Assembly (NCBI GenBank): GCA_012861695.1
Contig: JAAOOA010000264.1
Location: 12,501-76,500 of the forward strand
DNA length: 64,000 bases
Direction: 5' to 3'
Source of the DNA: Trematomus loennbergii
Taxonomy: Eukaryota > Chordata > Actinopteri > Perciformes > Nototheniidae
A model generated the notes under the pieces. That model saw only the letters and a list, made by a program, of their open reading frames with translations, did not search any database and was not told where the DNA came from. The translations under genes and the position numbers were made by a program. Shown here piece after piece: positions 55,310 through 64,000 of this stretch. Position 1 is the first letter of the stretch, and each line of letters starts with the position of its first letter.

Positions 55310-58300
55310 CTGCAGAGACATGACAGCACAGAGGTGACTACCTGCTCCTCTTCAGGCCCACATCACAGTCCTCTGAACACATGCCTACCTTGCAGACGAA
55401 GTAAAGGCCGCTGGCCAGCAGCAGAGTCAGCAGCAGAACCATCAGCAGGACGACGGCTCGGAGGATCAGAGGTGGGGATCTGAGGGGACATCAGACATCA
55501 CAGCATGAGGCCAGCAGGCCCACTAACTGCACTCTGGAGGCTTTCAGATGTTTCCCAGAGTGGGACCTCTTTAAAAAGCTCTCAGTGAGAGACAGACAGG
55601 TGAGAGACAGACAGGTGAGAGACAGGTGAGAGACAGACAGGTGAGAGACAGACAGGTGAGAGACAGACAGGTGACAGACAGGTGAACACTGAGCTTACCT
55701 GAGACAGTGACGGACAGACAGGTGAGAGACAGACAGGTGAACACTGAGCTCACCTGAGACAGAGACGGACAGACAGACAGACAGACAGACAGGTGAGAGA
55801 CAGACAGGTGAGAGACACCGTGAACACTGAGCTCACCTGAGACAGAGACTGACAGACAGGTGAGAGACAGACAGGTGACAGACAGACAGGTGACAGACAG
55901 ACAGGTGAACACTGAGCTCACCTGAGACAGAGACAGACAGACAGACAGACAGGTGAGAGACAGACAGGTGAGAGACAGACAGGTGAGAGACAGACAGGTG
56001 AGAGACAGCAGAGACAGACAGGTGAACACTGAGCTTACCTGTCTTCGGATCGGGAGGCCTGATAATTTATTCCGGCAAATTATTCAGACCTACTAATGAA
56101 CCTAACCGAAGTTATTGAGTCTCTGTAAGTTTACTGCTTGGCTCAGATCCACCAACGTCAGCAAGATCTCACCTCTATTAACTCCTGAAGAACCAGGTTC
56201 AATGAACTGCTGTTTCAATTCAGACGACCCGCTAAATCTGTTTAAGCAATCCCGAAGGATTTTGATATCAGTAAATGAGGTGTGGCCCTACCTAAGTGTG
56301 AGTGTGGCAGTGTGCAATCTCACCTTTGAAGCAGGAGAGGAGAGCGCAGATGTCTTTCAAGTTGTCCCAATCCAAAAGGTGGGGTCAGTTTATTGAAGAA
56401 AAATTGGTCCAAACTTATACTGGGTTTTTACCTTCTCTCATTACAACATTATAATCCTACTAAACATATCATGCTGTGATCATGTTCTAATGTGAAACCG
56501 CAATTCACAGTTTTACATTTATTACCATGATTTGTAACTTCAACTGCCCAATTCAGTTGTGATATTTAAAATCTCCCGATAGAATTTAGAGGCATTTCCT
56601 CATAAATGACCAGTGATAATAAAAAGCACATTCAAACTTTCATTCAACAAATCAATTCATATACACACCTATGTCCAGCATGAATTCAGAGGACCTTTCC
56701 TCACAGGTGGCAGGTCCTAACTTTCAACAAACATCAATTCATTCCACTCATTTCACAAAGAAATTCGAGAGATATTTACCAAGTTTGAGAGAACCTTACA
56801 GAGAGCAAAAACCCAGCTCTCCAGGGAGAGTGTTACCGGGAGAGAGTATACCAGGGGAACCCCCCCCCCCCTCTCTCTCCAGTTTGCTCCCTCTCCACCA
56901 GTGTCTTTATGCTCAACAACAGGACAGAACAACCTAAAGACCCCTCCTTCATACCCATATCTGTGGAAACTGGGCATGGCCTCTGATGTACAGAACTGGA
57001 CTTGACCAGACATATTCTATGGCTCTGGCATAAGACACACCTCCCCATGTTTGTGGAAAAAGGACATGACCTCTAGTGTGCAGGACTTGCAAAATATTAT
57101 TCTCGGCTATGGAACACCTTTTTGGGGCCTCAATGTATTTCTCCTTAAGTCAGGGCCCCCCCCCCCTAATATTCAACCTAATATGGAGATCTCAACACCT
57201 GAGACAGTGACAGACAGACAGATGAGAGACAGACAGGTGAGAGACAGACAGGTGAGAGACAGACAGGTGACAGACAGACAGGTGAGAGACAGACAGGTGA
57301 GAGACAGGTGAGAGACAGACAGGTGACAGACAGACAGGTGAGAGACAGACAGGTGAGAGACAGACAGGTGACAGACAGACAGGTGACAGACAGACAGGTG
57401 GACACTGAGCTTACCTGAGACAGTGACAGACAGACAGGTGACAGACAGACAGGTGAACACTGAGCTTACCTGAGACAGTGACAGACAGACAGGTGAGAGA
57501 CAGACAGGTGAGAGACAGACAGGTGCACACTGAGCTTACCTGAGACAGTGACAGACAGACAGGTGAGAGACAGACAGGTGAGAGACAGACAGGTGCACAC
57601 TGAGCTTACCTGAGACAGTGACAGACAGACAGGTGAGAGACAGACAGGTGAGAGACAGAGAGGTGCACACTGAGCTTACCTGAGACAGTGACAGACAGCA
57701 GACGGCTCTCAGAGGAGAAGTTATGAGAGAGAACCAACAGGTGATAAACACAGCTGTAGTTTCCCTGGTGGGCGGGCTCTGCAGCCGGGAACAGGAAGTG
57801 GGCGCTGTGATTGACAGCTGGCTGGGTGTAGTTGTGAGTGGAGGAGCTGAGCAGGAAGGAGCCTCCTGGGTACTGAGGCTGGATGGAGCAGCTGATGCTG
57901 AAGGTGGAGCCTCTGAACACCTGGACCCCTGCTGCTGGGCCCCGGAGACCCCGTACATGGAGGAGGACACAGAGATGCTGGGCTGAAGCAGCAGGTCTGT
58001 AGACAGGTGAGAGACAGACAGGTGAGAGACAGACAGGTGAGAGACAGACAGGTGAGAGACAGGTGAGAGACAGGTGAGAGACAGACAGGTGAGAGACAGA
58101 CAGGTGAGAGACAGACAGGTGAGAGACAGACAGGTGAGAGACAGGTGAGAGACAGACAGGTGAGAGACAGGTGAGAGACAGACAGGTGAGAGTCAGACAG
58201 GTGAGAGACAGACAGGTGAGAGACAGGTGAGAGAGAGACAGGTGAGAGACAGACAGGTGAGAGACAGACAGGTGAGAGAGAGACAGGTGAGAGACAGACA

Positions 58301-59099
58301 GGTGAGAGACAGACAGGTGAGAGACAGACAGGTGAGAGAGAGACAGGTGAGAGAGAGACAGGTGAGAGACAGACAGGTGAGAGAGAGACAGGTGAGAGAG
58401 AGACAGGTGAGAGACAGACAGGTGAGAGACAGGTGAGAGACAGACAGGTGAGAGAGAGACAGGTGAGAGACAGACAGGTGAGAGACAGACAGGTGAGAGA
58501 GAGGACAGGTGAGAGAGAGACAGGTGAGAGACAGACAGGTGAGAGAGAGACAGGTGAGAGAGAGACAGGTGAGAGACAGACAGGTGAGAGAGAGACAGGT
58601 GAGAGAGAGACAGGTGAGAGACAGACAGGTGAGAGACAGACAGGTGAGAGACAGACAGGTGAGAGACAGGTGAGAGACAGACAGGTGAGAGACAGGTGAG
58701 AGACAGACAGGTGAGAGACAGACAGGTGAGAGAGAGGTGAGAGACAGACAGGTGAGAGACAGGTGAGAGACAGGTGAGAGACAGACAGGTGAGAGACAGA
58801 CAGGTGAGAGAGGGACAGGTGAGAGTCAGACAGGTGAGAGACAGACAGGTGAGAGACAGGTGAGAGAGAGACAGGTGAGAGACAGACAGGTGAGAGACAG
58901 ACAGGTGAGAGACGGACAGGTGACAGACAGACAGGTGAGAGACAGACAGGTGAGAGACAGACAGGTGAGAGACAGGTGAGAGAGAGACAGACAGGTGAGA
59001 GACAGACAGACAGACAGACAGAGAGACAGGTGGGAGACAGACAGGTGAGAGACAGACAGACAGACAGATGAGAGACAGGTGAGAGAGAGACAGACAGGT

Positions 59100-59132
<33 letters not shown>

Positions 59133-59744
59133 GTGGGAGACAGACAGGTGAGAGAGAGACAGGTGAGAGAGAGACAGACAGGCGAGAGCGAGACAGACAG
59201 ACAGACAGGTGGGAGACAGACAGGTGAGAGAGAGACAGGTGAGAGAGAGACAGACAGGTGAGAGAGAGACAAACAGGTGAGAGACAGACAGGTGAGAGAG
59301 AGACAGACAGGTGAGAGAGAGACAGGTGGGAGAGAGACAGACAGGTGAGAGAGAGACAGGTGAGAGACAGACAGGTGAGAGAGAGACAGACAGGTGAGAG
59401 AGAGACAGACAGGTGAGAGAGAGACAGACAGGTGAGAGAGAGACAGGTGAGAGAGAGACAGACAGGTGAGAGACAGACAGGTGAGAGAGAGACAGGTGAG
59501 AGAGAGACAGGTGGGAGACAGACAGGTGAGAGACAGACAGACAGACAGACAGACAGGTGAGAGAGAGACAGGTGAGAGACAGACAGACAGACAGACAGAC
59601 AGGTGAGAGAGAGACAGACAGGTGAGAGACAGACAGGTGAGAGAGAGACAGACAGGTGAGAGAGAGACAGGTGGGAGACAGACAGACAGACAGACAGGTG
59701 AGAGACAGACAGGTGAGAGAGAGACAAGTGAGAGAGAGACAAGT

Positions 59745-59776
<32 letters not shown>

Positions 59777-62700
59777 GGTGAGAGACAGACAGGCTGCTGC
59801 ATTACTGTGATGATGGGACTGATGGGCTTACCTGAGCAGGTGAGATTCAGGATGGAAGGAGAGGAAAGTGATATCGCACACTCCCTCAGAGCAGATCCAG
59901 AATGAAGACAGAAAGGATAGATCCACCACACATCTCTCCCTGAGGACTCCTCTCTCCGTCCTACAGAAACAGCAGAGCCACAGCGAGATCTCTGCAGGCG
60001 ACTGCTGCTATCTCCAGGTTCCAGTCCTCTCTAAAACCATCCACTGGTCTCCATTCTCCTGACCTCTCAGCTCCAGGTCTCCCTCACAGCGACTGGACCC
60101 TCCCTCCAGCCTGACAGGCTCTGAACAGAAACAGGAGAGTGATCAGTAAAAGAAGAGAGTTCACAGAGAGGGGAAGCCCCGCCCCTTCCTGTGGACCAAC
60201 ATGAGACCTGATTACAGAAACACATGGATGCTCAGCGGAGAGAGAGCAGTCCTTTCTGGTCCTGTTTGAAGTGTTCCATGTTCAACACAGTCTGAGTCTC
60301 TGAAAGAGGATCCTTAACACGGCCAGACCTCAGATGTGGAACTCATGGAACAATTCAAACGCTATAAACTGTTCGTCTCTCGCCGCCGTACGTTTCCTCA
60401 GAAATAAGTTCCCATGGGGACACAGGAAGGGGCGGGGCTTCCCCTCTCTGTCAGAAAGAATGAACCAATCACAGCTCCTCTCTACCTGAGCAGGTGAGGC
60501 TAACAGCTGTGCCAGGTGAGCAGGTGTTTCTCTCTGAGGCTGAGCTACAGTCCAGGAGAGCAGACTCATGCCTCCACACTGGAACTCTTTGGTCCCCATT
60601 GGAGCCTCCCCTTCTCCATAGAGCGCCCCCTGGAGGACTGAAGGAGCCCCACAGCCCAGCTGCCTGCAGACCACCTGAGCATCCTGCTGGTCAAAGTCAG
60701 CCTCACACACTGAGGACCAGGACGGGTTAGACGGGTCAGAGTTCACCTCCAGTCTGCCTGAGCACAGACCAGTCCCCCCAGCAGCCTGACAGAGTCTGCA
60801 GAGGACAGAAGGTCAAACAGAGGTCAAAGACACACCATCAAAGAGATGAAACTATATTTCAGATTCAAACTGGACTCAGTTCCAACATGAGTTGATGATG
60901 AACAACAGAACACATGTTGATAAGAACACAGACTGCAGGTACCCTCACATCTACATCTGATACCCTCTAGCAAGTGGTCTCCATTAGTGAACCCTTCCCC
61001 TGTGTCTTCAACAACACCTCCTCCTCTGCAGACCCTCTGCTCCTTCTGCTCAGCTCCACCTCTGCTCTCACACACACACTTTCAAAAGGTTTCATTCTTT
61101 ATCTCACATGTGTGTTTCACATGTGTTATCTGACTGATGTTTGTAAAGACTTGTTCTTCAACATGGCGTCATCATTGAATTCAAGCTGCTGTTTGTTTAT
61201 TGATCTCGTGTTTTCCATTAAATGGTGAATTGTATCATTCTAGAGGTGGAGGCTCCAAATAACCCGGTGGGTTTCATGACTCTTCATATCAGCCGTGCTC
61301 CAGGCTGCAAGGAGTGAAATGAAATGTAAACACTGCTTGTTCATTTCTTTGGGTTCACATTGATTCATTTTAGAGACACAGAAAGCAGAGAGGCAGAATC
61401 TGGAGTGAGACGGCCCCTGCTGTGAGGACGATGGTTCTGGCTCTAGACGGCCCCTGCTGTGAGGAGATGGCTCTGGCCTCTAGACGGCCCCTGCTGTGAG
61501 GACGATGGCTCTGGCCTCTAGACGGCCCCTGCTGTGAGGACGATGGCTCTGGCCTCTAGACGGCCCCTGCTGTGAGGACGATGGCTCTGGCCTCTAGACG
61601 GCCCCTGCTGTGAGGACGATGGCTCTGGCCTCTAGACGGCCCCTGCTGTGAGGATGATGGCTCTGGCCTCTAGACGGCCCCTGCTGTGAGGATGATGGCT
61701 CTGGCCTCTAGACGGCCCCTGCTGTGAGGACGATGGTTCTGGCCTCTAGACGGCCCCTGCTGTGAGGACGATGGCTCTGGCCTCTAGACGGCCCCTGCTG
61801 TGAGGACGATGGCTCGGCCTCTAGACGGCCCCTGCTGTGAGGACGATGGCTCTGGCCTCTAGACGGCCCCTGCTGTGAGGACGATGGCTCTGGCCTCTAG
61901 ACGGCCCCTGCTGTGAGGACGATGGCTCTGGCCTCTAGACGGCCCCTGCTGTGAGGACGATGGCTCTGGCCTCTAGACGGCCCCTGCTGTGAGGACGATG
62001 GCTCTGGCCTCTAGACGGCCCCTGCTGTGAGGACGATGGCTCTGGCCTCTAGACGGCCCCTGCTGTGAGGACGATGGCTCTGGCCTCTAGACGGCCCCTG
62101 CTGTGAGGACGATGGCTCTGGCCTCTAGACGGCCCCTGCTGTGAGGACGATGGCTCTGGCCTCTAGACGGCCCCTGCTGTGAGGACGATGGCTCTGGCCT
62201 CTAGACGGCCCCTGCTGTGAGGACGATGGCTCTGGCCTCTAGACGGCCCCTGCTGTGAGGACGATGGCTCTGGCCTCTAGACGGCCCCTGCTGTGAGGAC
62301 GATGGCTCTGGCCTCTAGACGGCCCCTGCTGTGAGGACGATGGCTCTGGCCTCTAGACGGCCCCTGCTGTGAGGACGATGGCTCTGGCCTCTAGACGGCC
62401 CCTGCTGTGAGGACGATGGCTCTGGCCTCTAGACGGCCCCTGCTGTGAGGACGATGGCTCTGGCCTCTAGACGGCCCCTGCTGTGAGGACGATGGCTCTG
62501 GCCTCTAGACGGCCCCTGCTGTGAGGACGATGGCTCTGGCCTCTCCCCTCTCACTCTTTTGAAAACTCTGAACATGGATTCTTGTGACTCTGTAAATGAG
62601 TGCTATATTTTCCTCCTTCCTCTGCGGGGTCTGTGGGACGTCCTACGTTGTGTTTGCGCGCGCTGACTATGTGAGCTCGGTCCAATCACAACAGGCCATT

Positions 62701-64000
62701 TCACGTTGGCCTGTAGTGATTCATTCGTACACTGTTCATCATTTGTTATTTGGTTTGTGTATTTTTAATTGTAAAAACAAGAAAATGAAAACAATAAATG
62801 AAAATGTCATCGATGATGTCACTGATGATGTCACTGATGATGTCACTGATGATGTCACTGATGATGTCACTGATGGGCTTACCTGAGCAGGTGAGAGTCA
62901 GGAAGGAGGAAGAGGAATGTGATCTGCACACTCCCTCAGAGATCCAGACTGAACACAGTCATATCTGATCTCCCACAGGTCTCTCTGAGGACTCCTCTCT
63001 CTCCCACAGAAACAGCAGAGCCACAGTCGAGTCTCTGCAGGCGGCTCCTGCTTCCTTCAGGGTGAGAGAGAGACCCTCCACTGGTCTCCATTCTCCCTCA
63101 TGTCTCACCTCCAGGTCTCCTGCACAGCGACTCTCTCCTCCCACCAGCCTAACACCAGGCTCTGGAGAGAAACAAGAGAGTCGTGTCCTTCATTGATATT
63201 AGCATGTTTTAATAATTAATCATTTATTCTATTAATACTTCCGAGTGATAATCAGATCATTAACTCCAGCTCTCTATAAACCAGTGGTGGGAAGTAATAA
63301 AGTACATATACTCAAGTACTGTAAGTACAGGTTTGAATTACTTTACTGGAGTATATCGTTGTATAATACTACTACATCACATGTATTCACAAAATGAGTT
63401 TGAGGACTTGGCAGGTTCATATTATTAATGAAACAACTATTGAATGATGAAGTTCTGTTATGGATAAAGATACCTGGAAGTATAACAAGTCATTAAAGTT
63501 CTCTCCACCTTTACCAGCTGCTACATTAAAAGTGATGTTCACATGAATGGATCATTGATTAGAATCCAGACTATAATATATCATTATGAAAATAGTCAGA
63601 CTGTATGAGTCATAATAATGATGGTACCTTAAGCATTATTTGATCCTAATACTTTGACCTGAGTACATTTCAATACCTGACTTCTTGTAACAGTATTTCT
63701 ACACTGTGGTATCACTTCTTTGAATCAAGTATAACATCTGACTACTTTCCCCACATCTATAAACTAATAGGACCTGGAACATGAAACATGTGATTAAGTG
63801 GAGCTAAAAAACAGTTCAATCAGAAAGCAGAACTTAGAGATTAGTAGCATGTTTCTGTGTGGCTCTGTCATTTGAACCCTTTGGTGAACATGTGCAATAT
63901 GGCTCTGTGTAGAATGAACCAATCACAGCTCCTCTCTACCTGAGCAGGTGAGGCTAACAGCTGTGCCAGGTGAGCAGGTGTTTCTCTCTGAGGCTGAGCT
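55154..64000 (-). CDS. SRCR-Ig transmembrane receptor gene, copy 2 (partial gene span)
   Basis: Same exon order as copy 1: tail 55154-55309, membrane 55389-55479, one Ig 57680-57996, SRCR-C 59832-60120, SRCR-B 60486-60795, SRCR-A 62883-63161, and a further SRCR-B-type exon from 63940 cut by the window edge. The 5' end is outside. At least four SRCR domains and one Ig domain, against three and two in copy 1. Several exons carry net one-base deletions, so coding status is uncertain for the same reason as copy 1. Confidence 0.8.
55389..55479 (-). CDS. Receptor copy 2: transmembrane exon, one base short
   Basis: 91 nt against 92 in copy 1: four C bases instead of five after the acceptor, which would put a stop early in the exon. 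Otherwise identical membrane-span sequence. Confidence 0.8.
56041..57195. mobile_element. 1.15-kb insertion private to copy 2
   Basis: Unrelated sequence interrupts the microsatellite, starting TGTCTTCGGATCGGGAGGCC and ending AATATGGAGATCTCAAC. ACCT occurs at both junctions, a possible short target duplication. It has long C runs (56861, 57157) and no recognisable protein. It could be a solo LTR, but the type is unproven. Confidence 0.6.
57680..57996 (-). CDS. Receptor copy 2: Ig-like domain exon, one base short
   Basis: 317 nt; matches the intact 318-nt exon at 9570-9887 except for one A missing in CTGGAACCCC and a few substitutions such as VRSHN to VLSHN. Confidence 0.82.
59832..60120 (-). 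CDS. Receptor copy 2: SRCR-C domain exon
   Basis: Counterpart of 12489-12772 with the same acceptor and donor, 289 nt, and several one-base differences that shift the frame. Confidence 0.75.
60486..60795 (-). CDS. Receptor copy 2: SRCR-B domain exon, two bases short
   Basis: 310 nt against the intact 312 nt at 13139-13450. One C of a C run and one G of CATGGCC are missing. VCEADFDQQDAQVVCRQLGC is readable in the main frame. Confidence 0.82.
61408..62545. repeat. 38-bp VNTR, about 30 units
   Basis: Expanded counterpart of 13689-14253. Units here are more homogeneous (mostly GGCTCTGG form). Confidence 0.96.
62883..63161 (-). CDS. Receptor copy 2: SRCR-A domain exon (frame-shifted)
   Basis: Starts with a canonical block, VRLVGGESRCAGDLEVRHEG then EWRPVEGLSLTLKEAGAACR, before shifting frame after ACRDS. 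It shows what the broken N-terminal half of copy 1's SRCR-A should look like. Confidence 0.78.
63940..64000 (-). CDS. Receptor copy 2: further SRCR-B exon, cut by window end
   Basis: Donor CTCAG|GTAGAG and the C-terminal SRCR codons match 13139-13199 and 60486-60546. It shows that the receptor continues to the right with another SRCR module. Confidence 0.75.

Larger units (their letters stand above)
55590..59795. repeat. GACAGACAGGTGAGA arrays, copy 2
   Basis: Counterpart of 8186-12445, with GACA-rich blocks and about ten exon-end/donor units (near 55690, 55750, 55830, 55915, 56030, 57407, 57460, 57530, 57602 and the real one at 57680). It is interrupted by unrelated DNA at 56041-57190. Confidence 0.95.
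54361..64000. repeat. Large direct duplication, copy 2 (SRCR-Ig locus)
   Basis: Second copy of 6993-15825, continuing to the window edge. It preserves about 290 bp of host sequence (63343-63630) that copy 1 has lost to a LINE, and extends into another SRCR exon at 63940. Confidence 0.93.

Overview
The window is vertebrate, almost certainly teleost fish. It has intron-split genes with GT/AG borders, a fish-style multi-SRCR/immunoglobulin receptor, fragments of the conserved genes XPOT and RTCB, a chemokine-receptor relic, and a very dense load of minisatellites, (CA)n/(TG)n tracts and small TTAA-type or hAT-type DNA transposons. There is no bacterial or organellar content. Most long open frames are artefacts of tandem repeats whose unit length is a multiple of three.

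Layout. 1-3.5 kb: two minisatellites. 3.5-7 kb: AT-rich DNA with transposon debris. 7-18.3 kb: minus-strand SRCR-Ig receptor gene, copy 1. Read 5' to 3' it has a 33-nt exon, three SRCR exons, two Ig exons, a membrane exon and a short tail exon; a phase-matched signal-peptide exon lies at 33.1 kb. 16.3-18.0 kb: a 39-bp minisatellite. 19.8-23.6 kb: a symmetric element with ~500-bp terminal inverted repeats, a 5-bp target duplication and two candidate small convergent genes. 25.1-27.2 kb: a second convergent pair, one member a decayed THAP-like frame. 28.1-32.1 kb: another large inverted-repeat pair. 34.5, 37.5 and 39.4 kb: three more small DNA transposons, the last inside a chemokine-receptor pseudogene. 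44.6-47.1 kb: the last seven exons of XPOT (minus). 48.3-51.2 kb: hairpin and satellite block. 51.5-52.4 kb: TTAA element with a THAP zinc-finger frame. 52.6-53.5 kb: the last two exons of RTCB (plus). 54.36-64 kb: a second, near-identical copy of the SRCR-Ig receptor locus in the same orientation, running off the window with a further SRCR exon.

The receptor exons examined are mostly phase-1 symmetric, so SRCR and Ig modules can be added or lost without changing frame, and the two copies differ in module number, VNTR length and inserted elements. Many single-base deletions separate the copies, and one lies in an otherwise perfect XPOT exon, so part of the apparent gene breakage may be residual sequencing error. 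XPOT and RTCB are both present only as 3' halves whose missing 5' halves would have to occupy the same 5.5-kb repeat block; this suggests an assembly join or a true rearrangement there.
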